A stretch of 64,000 nt of DNA from Paludibacterium sp. B53371 (GCF_018802765.1 NZ_CP069163.1:1932311-1996310); one strand, 5' to 3'; counted from the stretch's first letter, positions 1-9,046 are shown. A program made the numbers and translations. Notes: generated by a model not told the origin, from the letters alone.

Positions 1-193
1 GCGACAGGGTCTGTGCCGCCTCGGCCGGGTCGAGTTTGCCGATGGCGTAGCCGACATGCACGATCAGATAATCGCCAACCGCCACCTGATCAATCAGGGC
101 GACCGAGATCACCTTGTGCACACCGCCCAGTTCAATACGCGCCTGATCATCGTCCATGAGTTCGATCACGCGCGCCGGTATGGCCAGACACAT
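1..193 (-). CDS. hypC: Hydrogenase maturation chaperone HypC (3' end cut by window edge)
   Basis: Small chaperone that works with HypD in building and delivering the Fe(CN)2CO group of [NiFe]-hydrogenases. The protein begins MCLAIPARVIEL; Met1-Cys2 followed by LAIP is the family signature, and Cys2 is the residue that contacts HypD and the hydrogenase large subunit after Met removal. The visible 64 codons continue through a typical HypC beta-barrel (VGDYLIVHVGYAI). The start at 193 follows AAGGAA and lies 27 nt after the hypF stop, so it belongs to the same leftward operon. The C-terminal part, and presumably hypD and hypE, lie outside the window. Confidence 0.93.
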   Translation of the reverse strand, partial: MCLAIPARVIELMDDDQARIELGGVHKVISVALIDQVAVGDYLIVHVGYAIGKLDPAEAAQTLS

Positions 194-220
194 GCTTGTA
201 TTCCTTGCGTTCAACGGGTG

Positions 221-2527
221 TCAGTACACCCGAATGGTTTGATCCAGTTGATGGCGGGCCACCCAGGCCTGCCCGAGCGCCAGTCCGCCGTCGCCCGGCG
301 GCACGGCGCCGGCGCTCAGCATGCGGATGCCGCGCGCTTTCAGGGCATGCTGCAGACCACGGCTCAGCAGCGCATTGAGCATGCAGCCACCGCCACAGGC
401 CACCAGGTGCAGCCCCTGCCGTTCGGCATGCAGTGCCACCCAATCTGCCAGCGCATCCACCAGCACGGTATGAAACAGGGCGGCGCCCTGCCCGGCATCC
501 GGCTCATCGGCCAGTCTCGCCAGCAGCGGCAGCAGATCGAGATGGTCATCCAGCACATACAGGGCACCGGGCGCTGTCACCGGCCCATGACGTTCGGCCA
601 GGCCCTCCAGCAGCATCGCCGCCTGTCCCTCGAAGCGCATCACCGGCTGGACGCCCAAGAGGCCGGCTGCCGCATCGAACCAGCGCCCCATGCTGGTGGT
701 CTGCAGCCCCGGTCGCGCCAGCCATTGCGCCAGTTGTGACGCGCCGGTCTGACCGGCAAAGCGCGTGGCAATCTCGTCGCCACGCCCGAGCATGGCCAGC
801 GCGGCGGCGGCCATGCGCCAGGGCTCGCGCGCCGCCCGGTCGCCCCCCGGCAAGGCAATCGGTCGCAAGTGGCCCAAACGTTCAAACGCGGCACCGTCGA
901 CCTTGAGCAGCTCGCCACCCCAGGCTTGGCCGTCACTGCCCAGGCCGACACCATCCAGCGCCAGCCCGAGCACCGGCCGGTCGACCCCGTGTTCAGCCAG
1001 CACAGCAGCGATGTGCGCATGGTGATGCTGCACCGCCACCGCCGGCACCTGCCACTGCTGGGCCAGTTGCTGCCCGAGCCGGCTGCCGTGCAGGTCCGGG
1101 TGCAGATCATGCGCGACCGCCTGCGGCGTAATCTGCAGCAGATGCAGCAGGTGCCCGACGGCTGCCTCCTGGGCCAGACAGACCGCCACCCGATCCAGGT
1201 CGCCGATATGCTGCGACAGAAAGGCCTGATCCTGACGCGTCAGGCACAGCGCATTTTTGTAAAAGCCCCCCATGGCCAGCACCGCCGGACCAACCCGGGC
1301 CAGCGGGATACCCAGCGGGGTATAGCCCCGGGCGCGGCGCAGGAATTGTGACTGGCCCTGCTGTTGGCGCAGCACGCTGTCGTCACAGCGCGTGACGATG
1401 TCACGGTCGTGCAGCAACACGGCATCGGCCAGCCCGGCCAGTTGCGTCAGCGCCGCCTGATTGTCGATGACCAGCGGCTCGCCATGGGCATTGGCACTGG
1501 TCATCACCAGCGTCAGCGGCTGGGCTTGCGACAACCAGTCGGTGCCGTCGGGACGGCCGGCCGCCTCGTGAAACAACAGATAATGCAGTGGGGTATACGG
1601 CAGCATCGCCCCCAGCCAGGCCAGCCCGGGGGCGATGCCCGGCAAGGCCAGATCGGCCGCAGTGCGCTTGCGCAGCAACACGATGGGGCGGGCAGACTGT
1701 TCGAGCAGCGCCTGATCACCGGGCTGCCAGTCCACCCAGGCATCCAGAGAGGCCGTATTGGCCACCATCAGCGCCAGCGGCTTTTCTTCGCGCTGCTTGC
1801 GCAACCGCAGCCGGGCGACGGCATCGGGCTGGCGGGCATCGCAGGCCAGATGAAAACCACCCAGGCCCTTGATGGCCACGATCTTGCCCTGCTGCAGCCA
1901 AGCCAGGGTGGTAGCCAGCGGATCGCCCGCCAGAGGCTGGCCCTGCGGGTCCAGCAGCCTCAGGTTTGGCCCACAGTCAGGGCAGGCATTGGGTTCGGCG
2001 TGAAAGCGCCGGTGCAGCGGGTCTTCATATTCTTGCTGACAGCGGGCACAAAGCGGGAAAGCCGCCATGCTGGTACCGGCGCGTTCATAGGGCAAATGCC
2101 GCACCAGGGTGTAACGCGGACCGCAATCGGTACAGTTGATGAAGGGATAGCGATAGCGACGATTATCAGGATCAAACAGCTCGGCCAGGCAGGCCGGGCA
2201 GACCGTGCTGTCCGGCCCGATCTGCGCCATGCGCGCCGGACTGTCGCCATGATTGAGGCGGATGACGAAATCGCGCTCATCCTGCAGCGGCAGTGCATTC
2301 ACGGCAATCTTGTCGATTCGGGCCATGGGCGGTTTGTCACGCTGCAGGCGCACGGCCAGCTCGGCCAGGGAGGCCGGGCTGCCCTGCGCTTCGAGGGTCA
2401 CCCCCTCGGTGTCATTGCGCACCCAGCCGGACAGGCCGAGTTCGTGGGCTAGCCGAAACACGAAAGGGCGGAAACCCACGCCCTGCACCACGCCACGCAC
2501 CACCAGGCGCTGTCGCAGCGGACTCAT
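221..2527 (-). CDS. hypF: Carbamoyltransferase HypF
   Basis: Makes the carbamoyl group from carbamoyl phosphate and ATP and passes it to HypE, the first step toward the CN ligands of the [NiFe] site. All four domains are visible in 768 residues, the normal length: N-terminal acylphosphatase ([14 protein letters not shown], 9-22), two zinc fingers (C110/C113/C132/C135 and C160/C163/C182/C185), a YrdC-like fold (about 200-390), and a Kae1-like carbamoyltransferase domain with [16 protein letters not shown]. It overlaps hypB by 4 nt (ATGA), so translation is probably coupled. No damage is seen. Confidence 0.97.
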   Translation of the reverse strand: MSPLRQRLVVRGVVQGVGFRPFVFRLAHELGLSGWVRNDTEGVTLEAQGSPASLAELAVRLQRDKPPMARIDKIAVNALPLQDERDFVIRLNHGDSPARMAQIGPDSTVCPACLAELFDPDNRRYRYPFINCTDCGPRYTLVRHLPYERAGTSMAAFPLCARCQQEYEDPLHRRFHAEPNACPDCGPNLRLLDPQGQPLAGDPLATTLAWLQQGKIVAIKGLGGFHLACDARQPDAVARLRLRKQREEKPLALMVANTASLDAWVDWQPGDQALLEQSARPIVLLRKRTAADLALPGIAPGLAWLGAMLPYTPLHYLLFHEAAGRPDGTDWLSQAQPLTLVMTSANAHGEPLVIDNQAALTQLAGLADAVLLHDRDIVTRCDDSVLRQQQGQSQFLRRARGYTPLGIPLARVGPAVLAMGGFYKNALCLTRQDQAFLSQHIGDLDRVAVCLAQEAAVGHLLHLLQITPQAVAHDLHPDLHGSRLGQQLAQQWQVPAVAVQHHHAHIAAVLAEHGVDRPVLGLALDGVGLGSDGQAWGGELLKVDGAAFERLGHLRPIALPGGDRAAREPWRMAAAALAMLGRGDEIATRFAGQTGASQLAQWLARPGLQTTSMGRWFDAAAGLLGVQPVMRFEGQAAMLLEGLAERHGPVTAPGALYVLDDHLDLLPLLARLADEPDAGQGAALFHTVLVDALADWVALHAERQGLHLVACGGGCMLNALLSRGLQHALKARGIRMLSAGAVPPGDGGLALGQAWVARHQLDQTIRVY

Positions 2528-3351
2528 TGCCCGGCCTGATCCAGCCCCTGGCGCAACCAGTCGAGCCAGGCTTGCCAGCCTTCACCACTGCGAGTGGACA
2601 GACAGATCACCGGCAAACCCGGACGGACCTGACGAGCCATCTCGATGGCCGCCTCCACCTTGAAATCGACATAGGGCAGCAGGTCGATCTTGCTCAGAAT
2701 CATCAGATCGGCGGCACGGAACATATCCGGGTATTTGAGCGGTTTGTCCTCACCCTCGGTGACCGACAGAATGGCGACCTTGTGCGCCTCGCCCAGATCG
2801 AAGGCGGCCGGACACACCAGATTGCCGACGTTCTCGATCAGCAACAGGCTGCGCGGTGCCAGGGCCCCCTCCCGATCCAGCTGCAGCAGGGCCTGATCCA
2901 CCATGCGGGCATCCAGATGACACCCCTTGCCGGTATTGATCTGCACTGCCGGCGCACCGGTGGCGCGAATGCGCTCGGCATCGTTGGCGGTCTGCTGATC
3001 GCCTTCGATCACCGCCACCGGGCTTTGCTGCTGCCAGCGGCGGATGGTTTCCACCAGCAGGCTGGTCTTGCCCGAGCCGGGGCTGGAAACCAGGTTGAGG
3101 GCAAAGATGCCCTTGCGTTGCAATTGCGCACGGATATGCGCAGCGCGGGCGTCATTGTCGGCCAGAATGTCCTGCTCGATCTTGAGGGTTCGCGCCTGAT
3201 CCATGCCCGGCGCATGCGCGGCATCCAGCGGCGCCACCTGGCGATAACCGCCGCTGCTCGTCCCCGGCTTGCCTGGCGGGTGGGCATGGCCGCGCGCGGC
3301 CTTGCCGTTGATCATGATATGGCCGTGACTGCAGCCGCAGGTGGTACACAT
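2524..3351 (-). CDS. hypB: Hydrogenase nickel-insertion GTPase HypB
   Basis: GTPase that, with HypA, loads Ni into the hydrogenase large subunit. It begins [11 protein letters not shown]: the CxxCGC N-terminus is the high-affinity metal site of E. coli-type HypB. A short His/Gly/Pro-containing linker (residues 8-28) is much less His-rich than in nickel-storing HypBs. The G domain shows Walker [28 protein letters not shown] and SKIDLLPY. 275 residues is typical. The start follows AGGAAGGATC. It sits between hypA (32 nt upstream) and hypF (4-nt overlap). Confidence 0.96.
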   Translation of the reverse strand: MCTTCGCSHGHIMINGKAARGHAHPPGKPGTSSGGYRQVAPLDAAHAPGMDQARTLKIEQDILADNDARAAHIRAQLQRKGIFALNLVSSPGSGKTSLLVETIRRWQQQSPVAVIEGDQQTANDAERIRATGAPAVQINTGKGCHLDARMVDQALLQLDREGALAPRSLLLIENVGNLVCPAAFDLGEAHKVAILSVTEGEDKPLKYPDMFRAADLMILSKIDLLPYVDFKVEAAIEMARQVRPGLPVICLSTRSGEGWQAWLDWLRQGLDQAGQ

Positions 3352-3383
3352 GACAAGATCCTTCCTGATGTCGCCTTCCGTTG

Positions 3384-3725
3384 TCAGGCGACGGCAATCT
3401 CCAAAACCTGCATTTCTTCACCGGCCCGGATGTCCAGCTGGAAGCCGCCGCACTGTGGGCAGGGTGCCGCCAGCGCGACCGGTGACACCAGTTGCAAGCA
3501 ATTCGCGCACCAGGCTTCGGCCGGAGGACGCTCCACCTCATATTCGGCGCCGGCCGCCGGCCCGTCGCGCGCAACCAGCTGACAGCAATACAGCAAGGCA
3601 TCGGCATCGACATGTGCCAGCGCACCCAGCGCCAGACGCACCCGCGTCACCTTGCTGGCGCCGGCCCGACTGGCGGTTTGCTCAACGATCCGCACCACGC
3701 TTTCCGCCAGCATCAGCTCATGCAT
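3384..3725 (-). CDS. hypA: Hydrogenase nickel metallochaperone HypA
   Basis: Delivers Ni(II) with HypB. The protein of 113 residues begins MHE, where His2 is the conserved Ni ligand, and carries the zinc site C73-x2-C76 ... C89-x2-C92 (WCANC, CPQC). It is the first gene of the leftward hypA-hypB-hypF-hypC operon and has a strong AGGAGGA ribosome site before the ATG at 3725. Its promoter must lie in the 396-nt region shared with the divergent hydN gene. I see no sigma-54 element on this strand: the nearest GG and GC pairs are wrongly spaced. Confidence 0.96.
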   Translation of the reverse strand: MHELMLAESVVRIVEQTASRAGASKVTRVRLALGALAHVDADALLYCCQLVARDGPAAGAEYEVERPPAEAWCANCLQLVSPVALAAPCPQCGGFQLDIRAGEEMQVLEIAVA

Positions 3726-3796
3726 AAATCCTCCTAGATCTGCTTATATTAACATCTTCGAATATCTGCGCGCAGTGCCGCGCACACGCGGTGTAC

Positions 3797-3866
3797 TGTC
3801 GACACTTCGACACTTTTGACGATCCGGCACACGGCACTGACGGTTTCGACACCCGGCGTCGACAAA
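3797..3866. promoter_or_regulatory. Repeated GTCGA boxes, putative enhancer (upstream activating) sites
   Basis: Two clusters of the same box lie in the hypA-hydN gap. Site A (3797-3813) holds the perfect palindrome TGTCGACA followed by TTCGACAC. Site B (3845-3866) holds TTCGACAC and GTCGACAA. They are 155-240 bp upstream of the sigma-54-type promoter, the usual distance for an enhancer-binding activator. They differ from the FhlA consensus I remember from E. coli (CATTTCGTACGAAATG), so the activator is unknown. Apart from the IHF-like site and the promoter, nothing else is recognised in 3726-4121. Confidence 0.5.
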
Positions 3867-3934
3867 CCCTGCGCCCCGTCAGGCTGGCAACCCAAGAATT
3901 TCAACCCGCAGCCCCTGCGTACAAACCCCCGGCA

Positions 3935-3947
3935 AATCAATGTGCTA
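3935..3947 (+). promoter_or_regulatory. IHF-like site
   Basis: AATCAATGTGCTA matches WATCAANNNNTTR at all but one informative position. It lies between the upstream repeats and the sigma-54-type promoter, where IHF normally bends DNA at such promoters. Confidence 0.4.
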
Positions 3948-4020
3948 AGCCCGTCGCAACCCGAATCGGCCTTGCGCTGGCGCAAATCGCCGCCCCCGGT
4001 GACAGCGGCATAATCGAACC

Positions 4021-4036
4021 TGGCACAACATATGCA
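4021..4036 (+). promoter_or_regulatory. Sigma-54 (-24/-12) promoter of hydN-fdhF
   Basis: TGGCACAACATATGCA matches TGGCACGNNNNTTGCW at all strongly conserved positions, with GG and GC exactly 10 nt apart. It is 86 nt upstream of the hydN ATG. Sigma-54 control fits formate-hydrogenlyase-type genes, which in enterobacteria depend on sigma-54 and FhlA. Confidence 0.78.
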
Positions 4037-4121
4037 ACTGACAGTCCCGGGCAATCGCAAATTGCCATCGCACTAGCCCGATTGTTTTGCATCAAGTCCG
4101 GAGCCCAAAGGAGGCGGAAAC

Positions 4122-4658
4122 ATGAACCGGTTCATCATTGCTGAACCCCAGAATTGCATTGGTTGCCGAACCTGCGAGGTGGCGTGCGCCATGGCGCACC
4201 CGGTCGGTGAGGGCACGGAAATGCTGTCCCCGGCCAATTTCAGACCCAGGTTGAAGGTCATCAAGAGCGCGCGGGTCAGTACCCCGGTGCTGTGCCGCCA
4301 GTGTGACGATGCCCCCTGTGCCAAAGCCTGTCCGAGCGGCGCCATTGTCCGGCGCGAAGACAGCATTCAGGTACTGCAGGAACGCTGCGTCGGCTGCAAG
4401 AGCTGCATGGTGGCCTGCCCCTACGGCGCGATGGATGTCACCACGGTCCCGGCACCCGGCAAGAGTGTCCTGAAGAGCCAGGCCAGCAAGGCGCTGGCGC
4501 TCAAGTGCGACCTGTGTATCGATCACCCGGGTGGCCCGGCCTGTATTCCGTCCTGTCCGACCAAGTGCCTGCATCTGGTTGACCAGGCCCGGCTGGAAGC
4601 CGCCATGAAGAAACGCCGCGAACAGGCAGCACTGGATGTGCCGCCACTGCCGTTCTGA
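4122..4658 (+). CDS. hydN: HydN-like four-cluster ferredoxin, electron carrier for formate dehydrogenase H
   Basis: Small cytoplasmic iron-sulfur protein expected to take electrons from the adjacent formate dehydrogenase. The 178 residues carry four 4-Cys motifs (CIGCRTCEVAC, CRQCDDAPCAKAC, CVGCKSCMVAC, CDLC...CIPSC), enough for four [4Fe-4S] clusters. The start MNRFIIAEPQNCIGCRTCEV closely recalls E. coli HydN; HycB is the alternative, but HydN fits better. The ribosome site is AAAGGAGG. It is the first gene after the sigma-54-type promoter and fdhF follows 33 nt later. No hydrogenase structural gene is visible here, so the final electron acceptor is inferred. Confidence 0.88.
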   Translation: MNRFIIAEPQNCIGCRTCEVACAMAHPVGEGTEMLSPANFRPRLKVIKSARVSTPVLCRQCDDAPCAKACPSGAIVRREDSIQVLQERCVGCKSCMVACPYGAMDVTTVPAPGKSVLKSQASKALALKCDLCIDHPGGPACIPSCPTKCLHLVDQARLEAAMKKRREQAALDVPPLPF

Positions 4659-4691
4659 CCGCTCTCACTTTTCCGCTGAAGGAATCGCAAC

Positions 4692-6836
4692 ATGAAGAAG
4701 GTAATTACCGTTTGTCCGTACTGCGGCTCGGGCTGCAAGCTGAACCTGCTGGTCGATAACGGCAAGGTGGTCGGCGCCGAAGCCGCCAATGGCGTGACCA
4801 ACGAAGGTGAACTGTGCCTGAAGGGCTATTACGGCTGGGACTTCCTCAACGACACCAAGCTGCTGACCCCGCGTCTGAAGCAACCGATGATTCGCCGCCA
4901 GCGTGGCGGCCAGTTCGAAGCCGTCTCCTGGGACGAGGCCATCCAGTTTGCCAGCTCGCGCCTGAAGTCCATCAAGGAACAATACGGCCCTGACGCCATC
5001 ATGATGACCGGCTCGTCGCGTGGCACCGGCAACGAATCGAACTATGTCGCGCAAAAGTTCGCCCGGGCCGTCATCGGCACCAACAACATCGACTGCTGTG
5101 CCCGCGTCTGCCACGGCCCGTCGGTCGCCGGCCTGATGGTCACGCTGGGCAATGGCGCCATGAGTAATTCGATCTGCGAAATCGAAGATACCGACTGCAT
5201 CCTGGTCTTTGGCTACAACGCCGCCGATTCGCACCCGATCGTGGCGCGCCGCATCCTCAAAGCCAAGGAAAAAGGCGCCAAGATCATTGTCTGCGATCCG
5301 CGTTTCATTGAAACCGCTCGTATCGCCGACCTGTACCTGCCACTGAAAAACGGCTCCAACATGGCGCTGGTCAACGCCTTCGCCAATGTGCTGATCCAGG
5401 AAGGCCTGTACAACCAGCATTTCGTCGAGCATTACGCCGAAGGCTTCGAGGAATACAAGGCGATGGTCGCCAAGTACACCCCGGAGTACACCGCCGAGAT
5501 CACCGGCCTGGAACCGGAGCTGGTGCGCAAGGCCATGCGCATGTATGCCAGGTCGGCCACCGCCACCATCCTGTGGGGCATGGGCGTGACCCAGTGGGGT
5601 CAGGCCGTCGACGTGGTCAAGGGGCTGTCCAGCCTGGCCACCATCACTGGCAACCTGGCCCGCCCGAATGTCGGCGTCGGCCCGGTCCGCGGTCAGAACA
5701 ATGTCCAGGGCGCCTGTGACATGGGGGCCCTGCCCAACACCCTGCCCGGCTATTACAGCGTGACCGATGCCGAGGCACGCGAGCGTTTCGCCAAGGCATG
5801 GGGGGTGCCGAGCCTGCCGGCCGAGAAGGGCTACAGTCTGACCGAGGTGCCGCACCTGATCGAGGAAGGCAAGCTCAAGGCCTACTACATCTTCGGCGAA
5901 GATCCGCTGCAGACCGAGCCGGACCTGGGCGTGATGCGCAAGGCCTTTGCCAAGCTGGACCTGATCATCGTTCAGGACATCTTCATGACCAAGACCGCCA
6001 TGATGGCCGATGTCATTTTGCCGGCCACCTCGTGGGGCGAGCATGAGAACGTCTTCTCCAGTGCCGACCGCGGCTTCCAGCGCTGCTACAAGGCCGTGGA
6101 CGCCCCGGGCGACGTCAAGGACGACTGGGAGATCCACAGCCTGATGGCCACCGCCATGGGCTATCCGATGCACTACAACAATGCCCGGGAAATCTGGGAC
6201 GAGTTGCGCGGCCTGTGCCATCTGTACACCGGCGCCACCTACGAGAAGATGGCGGATCTGGGCTATGTGCAATGGCCCTGCCCGACGGAGGACCACCCCG
6301 GCACACCGTGGCTGTACGAAGGCAACAAGTTCGACACCCCGAGCGGCAAAGCGCTGCTGTTTGCCGCCGAATGGCGTGCGCCGCTGGAAAAGGTCGATGC
6401 CGACTATCCGCTCGGCCTGTGCACGGTGCGTGAAGTGGGGCACTACTCTTGCCGCTCGATGACCGGTAACTGCGCCGCGCTGCAAACCCTGGCCGACGAA
6501 CCGGGCTTTGTCCAGATCCACCCGGACGATGCCAAGACCTACGGCATCCAGGATCAGTCTCTGGTCTGGGTTTCCTCGCGCCGCGGCAAGGTCATCACCC
6601 GAGCCAACCTGAACCCGCGTGTCAATGCGGGGGCGGTCTACATGACCTATCAGTGGTGGATCGGTGCCTGCAACGAACTGACCGCCGAGCATCTGGACCC
6701 GATCTCGAAGACGCCGGAGTACAAATACAGCGCCGTCAAGGTCGAAGCCATTGCCGACCAGGCATGGGCCGAGCAGCATGTGCATGAGACCTACAGCAAG
6801 ATGAAGGCCGACATGCGCCAGGCGGCCCTGAACTAG
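4692..6836 (+). CDS. fdhF: Formate dehydrogenase H, cysteine (non-seleno) form
   Basis: Oxidises formate to CO2 at a Mo- or W-bis-MGD centre. The 714 residues match E. coli FdhF along the whole length by eye: a [4Fe-4S] site CPYCGSGC (C8, C11, C15) and C42, TGSSRGTGNESNYV, DCCARVC140HGPSVAG, and a C-terminal NCAALQTLADEPG pterin region. Residue 140, selenocysteine (TGA) in E. coli, is Cys (TGC) here, so no selenium machinery is needed. His141 is kept. The short form without a membrane subunit, plus hydN and the hyp genes, suggests a formate-hydrogenlyase-type role; a soluble formate oxidase is the alternative. Confidence 0.95.
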   Translation: MKKVITVCPYCGSGCKLNLLVDNGKVVGAEAANGVTNEGELCLKGYYGWDFLNDTKLLTPRLKQPMIRRQRGGQFEAVSWDEAIQFASSRLKSIKEQYGPDAIMMTGSSRGTGNESNYVAQKFARAVIGTNNIDCCARVCHGPSVAGLMVTLGNGAMSNSICEIEDTDCILVFGYNAADSHPIVARRILKAKEKGAKIIVCDPRFIETARIADLYLPLKNGSNMALVNAFANVLIQEGLYNQHFVEHYAEGFEEYKAMVAKYTPEYTAEITGLEPELVRKAMRMYARSATATILWGMGVTQWGQAVDVVKGLSSLATITGNLARPNVGVGPVRGQNNVQGACDMGALPNTLPGYYSVTDAEARERFAKAWGVPSLPAEKGYSLTEVPHLIEEGKLKAYYIFGEDPLQTEPDLGVMRKAFAKLDLIIVQDIFMTKTAMMADVILPATSWGEHENVFSSADRGFQRCYKAVDAPGDVKDDWEIHSLMATAMGYPMHYNNAREIWDELRGLCHLYTGATYEKMADLGYVQWPCPTEDHPGTPWLYEGNKFDTPSGKALLFAAEWRAPLEKVDADYPLGLCTVREVGHYSCRSMTGNCAALQTLADEPGFVQIHPDDAKTYGIQDQSLVWVSSRRGKVITRANLNPRVNAGAVYMTYQWWIGACNELTAEHLDPISKTPEYKYSAVKVEAIADQAWAEQHVHETYSKMKADMRQAALN

Positions 6837-6844
6837 CCGCAAGC

Positions 6845-6871
6845 CGCCCCCGGCCGCGCCGGGGGCGTTTT
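6845..6871 (+). terminator. Rho-independent terminator after fdhF
   Basis: A perfect 9-bp stem CGCCCCCGG/CCGGGGGCG with a CCGCG loop followed by TTTT, 8 nt after the fdhF stop. It separates hydN-fdhF from moaA. Confidence 0.85.
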
Positions 6872-6891
6872 ACAGATTCAGCAAGAAGCTC

Positions 6892-7884
6892 ATGATGCGT
6901 GATATTGCCCCTTTGCAGGATCGTTTTGGCCGCCGGATCGATTACCTGCGCCTGTCGCTGACTGATCGCTGCGATCTGCGCTGCAGCTATTGCCGGCCGC
7001 ACGCCTTTGACGGCTACAGCGAACCGGAGAACTGGCTGAGCTTTGAGGAAATCACCCGTGTCGTCGCCGCCTTTGCCCGCATGGGCGCAGGCCGCATCCG
7101 ACTGACCGGCGGCGAACCGCTGCTGCGTCGCAATCTGGTGCAGCTGGTCGGGCAACTGTCTGCCCTGCCCGGCGTGCACGATCTCTCGCTGTCGACCAAT
7201 GCCACCCAGCTGGCCAAACATGCCACGGCACTCAAGGCCGCCGGCCTGGCACGCATCAATGTCAGCCTGGATTCGCTGGATCGCGCCTGTGTGCGCGAGG
7301 TCTCCGGTCGCGACAGTCTGGACGCCGTGATGGCCGGCATCATGGCCGGCAAGGCCGCCGGACTGACGCCGATCAAACTGAATATGGTCGCCATGCGCGG
7401 CGTCAATGAACATGAAATCACCCGCATGGCCGCCTTCTGCCTGGAACACGGCTTCATCCTGCGCCTGATCGAAGCCATGCCGGTCGGCGACAGCGGACGC
7501 AACACCGCCTATCTGTCGCTGGACGAGGTGCGCCCGGTCCTGGTCGAACGTTTCGGGCTCACGCCCTCGTCGGCCGAGCTCGGCGGCGGGCCGGCACGTT
7601 ATTGGGAAACCGCCGACGGTCGTGGCCGCATTGGTTTCATCACGCCGATTTCGCAGCACTTCTGCGCCACCTGCAATCGGGTTCGCCTGTCGGTGGACGG
7701 TACGCTCTATCTGTGCCTGGGGCAGGAAGAACGCTTCGAATTGCGCCCGCTGCTGCGCGCCGGCATCGATGATGCCGGCCTGGAAGCCGCCATCCGCCAG
7801 GCGGTGGAACTCAAGCCGCACAGCCATGATTTTGTCGCTGCACCGCAGAAGATCATGCGCTTCATGTCGCAGACTGGCGGCTGA
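6892..7884 (+). CDS. moaA: GTP 3',8-cyclase MoaA
   Basis: Radical SAM enzyme that starts molybdopterin synthesis from GTP. Both clusters are visible in 330 residues: N-terminal C27-x3-C31-x2-C34 (CDLRCSYC) and C-terminal C258-x2-C261-x13-C275. LTGGEPLLRRN is the SAM-binding GGEP motif, and the chain ends in the GG dipeptide needed by MoaA. Two adjacent ATGs (6892, 6895) are possible starts. It stands between fdhF and fdhD, so this copy probably supplies the formate dehydrogenase. Whether the genome has a second moaA cannot be told from here. Confidence 0.95.
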   Translation: MMRDIAPLQDRFGRRIDYLRLSLTDRCDLRCSYCRPHAFDGYSEPENWLSFEEITRVVAAFARMGAGRIRLTGGEPLLRRNLVQLVGQLSALPGVHDLSLSTNATQLAKHATALKAAGLARINVSLDSLDRACVREVSGRDSLDAVMAGIMAGKAAGLTPIKLNMVAMRGVNEHEITRMAAFCLEHGFILRLIEAMPVGDSGRNTAYLSLDEVRPVLVERFGLTPSSAELGGGPARYWETADGRGRIGFITPISQHFCATCNRVRLSVDGTLYLCLGQEERFELRPLLRAGIDDAGLEAAIRQAVELKPHSHDFVAAPQKIMRFMSQTGG

Positions 7885-7950
7885 GACAGGCTTGTGAGTC
7901 ATCCGGCATCTCCGTACACTGCCGGACAGCCCTTCACGGAAAGATCATTC

Positions 7951-8751
7951 ATGCCGCAAGAGACCCCGACCCGGTCCGGCCATGGCCGCGTCACCGTTCA
8001 GCGCCACCGCCATGGCGCAGTGCAGATCGTCACGGACAGCGTGGCAGAAGAATGCCCGGTCGCCCTGGTCTTCAACGGCATCTCCCACGCCGTGATGATG
8101 GCCACACCGGCCGATCTCGACTGTTTTGCCCTGGGTTTCGCCCTGTCGGAAGGCATCATTGCCGAGGCCAGCGCCATCCGTGACATGGAAGTCATCCATC
8201 ACGCACAAAGCGCCGAAGTGCAAATGGAACTGGCCAGCGCAGACTTCATGGCGCTGAAGGCCCAGCGGCGCGCGCTGGCGGGACGCACCGGCTGTGGTGT
8301 CTGCGGGATTGAAAGCATCGAATTACTGGATCTGGAACCGGAAGTCATCCGGGTCGACACCCCGGCCCCCGAGGTCAGCGAAGCCATGATCGGCCAGATC
8401 CTCGCCGCGCTGCCGACGCATCAGCCGCTGATGCAGGCCACTGGCTGCGCACATGGCGCAGCCTGGTGCTCGCGCACAGGAAAAATCATCCGGGTCTTCG
8501 AGGATGTCGGTCGTCACAATGCGCTGGACAAACTGCTGGGCTGGATGGCGCGCGAGCAGATCGCCCCCGACAGCGGCCTGGTCTTTCTCACCAGCCGCGC
8601 CAGTTACGAACTGGTGCGCAAGGCGGCGCGACGCAATATCCCGCTGATTGCCACCATCTCGGCCCCCACGTCTCTGGCCATCGACATTGCCCGCAAAGCC
8701 GGCATTCGCCTGCTGAGTTTTTGCCGCAGCAATGGCTTTGTCGTTTACTGA
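7951..8751 (+). CDS. fdhD: Sulfur carrier FdhD for formate dehydrogenase
   Basis: Transfers sulfur from IscS to the Mo-bis-MGD cofactor, which formate dehydrogenases need for activity. The catalytic CGVC motif is at C115/C118 (GRTGCGVCGIESIE), with the family regions LGFALSEGII, FEDVGRHNALDK and SRASYELVRKA. I prefer the ATG at 7951, preceded by GGAAAG at good spacing. A GTG at 7894 would add 19 unconserved residues. It lies 66 nt after moaA and is convergent with the metal sensor gene. Confidence 0.94.
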   Translation: MPQETPTRSGHGRVTVQRHRHGAVQIVTDSVAEECPVALVFNGISHAVMMATPADLDCFALGFALSEGIIAEASAIRDMEVIHHAQSAEVQMELASADFMALKAQRRALAGRTGCGVCGIESIELLDLEPEVIRVDTPAPEVSEAMIGQILAALPTHQPLMQATGCAHGAAWCSRTGKIIRVFEDVGRHNALDKLLGWMAREQIAPDSGLVFLTSRASYELVRKAARRNIPLIATISAPTSLAIDIARKAGIRLLSFCRSNGFVVY

Positions 8752-8770
8752 GCCGCAGCAGCAAGCGCCG

Positions 8771-9046
8771 TCATTTCAGATAAGCGTGCAGCACACGGGA
8801 CACCTGCGCCATGTCCTGCTCGCGCTTTTCCTCCGTACTTCCCCCATCCATCAGATGGGTGCGCATATAGCCATCCAGCACTTCTGCCATCAGGCCATTG
8901 ACGGCGCCGCGGACTGCCGCCAGTTGCTGTAGCACAAGATGACAGTCGGTCTGCTGCAGCAGCGCGGCCTCCAGAGCCTGCGCCTGACCGATGATGCGCC
9001 GCACGCGAGTCAAAACGGCACGGTTGTTGTGGGGCATGTGTGTCAT
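8771..9046 (-). CDS. CsoR/RcnR-FrmR family metal- or formaldehyde-sensing repressor, RcnR-like
   Basis: All-helical DNA-binding repressor of 91 residues (RVRRIIGQAQALEAAL, AAVRGAVNGLMAEVLDG). Started at 9046 it aligns without gaps to E. coli RcnR and FrmR as I recall them. Known RcnR Ni/Co ligands are His3, Cys35, His60 and His64; here His3, Cys35 and His64 are kept and position 60 is Tyr. FrmR would have Pro2, which is absent unless the second ATG (9037) is used. With hydrogenase nickel genes 5 kb away, a nickel or cobalt sensor is the best guess, but a formaldehyde sensor is possible. No rcnA-like exporter is adjacent. Confidence 0.82.
   Translation of the reverse strand: MTHMPHNNRAVLTRVRRIIGQAQALEAALLQQTDCHLVLQQLAAVRGAVNGLMAEVLDGYMRTHLMDGGSTEEKREQDMAQVSRVLHAYLK

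Noticed and set aside
3760..3790. Possible sigma-54 promoter for hypA on the minus strand
   Set aside because: GGCAC is present but the GC pair is not 10 nt away from GG, which sigma-54 requires.
5094..5130. Possible selenocysteine insertion element after codon 140 of fdhF
   Set aside because: The codon is TGC (Cys), so no recoding is needed, and no clear hairpin was recognised there.
4665..6842. 725-residue open frame on the minus strand
   Set aside because: It is the antisense shadow of fdhF, whose protein is conserved end to end; the antisense product has no recognisable domain.
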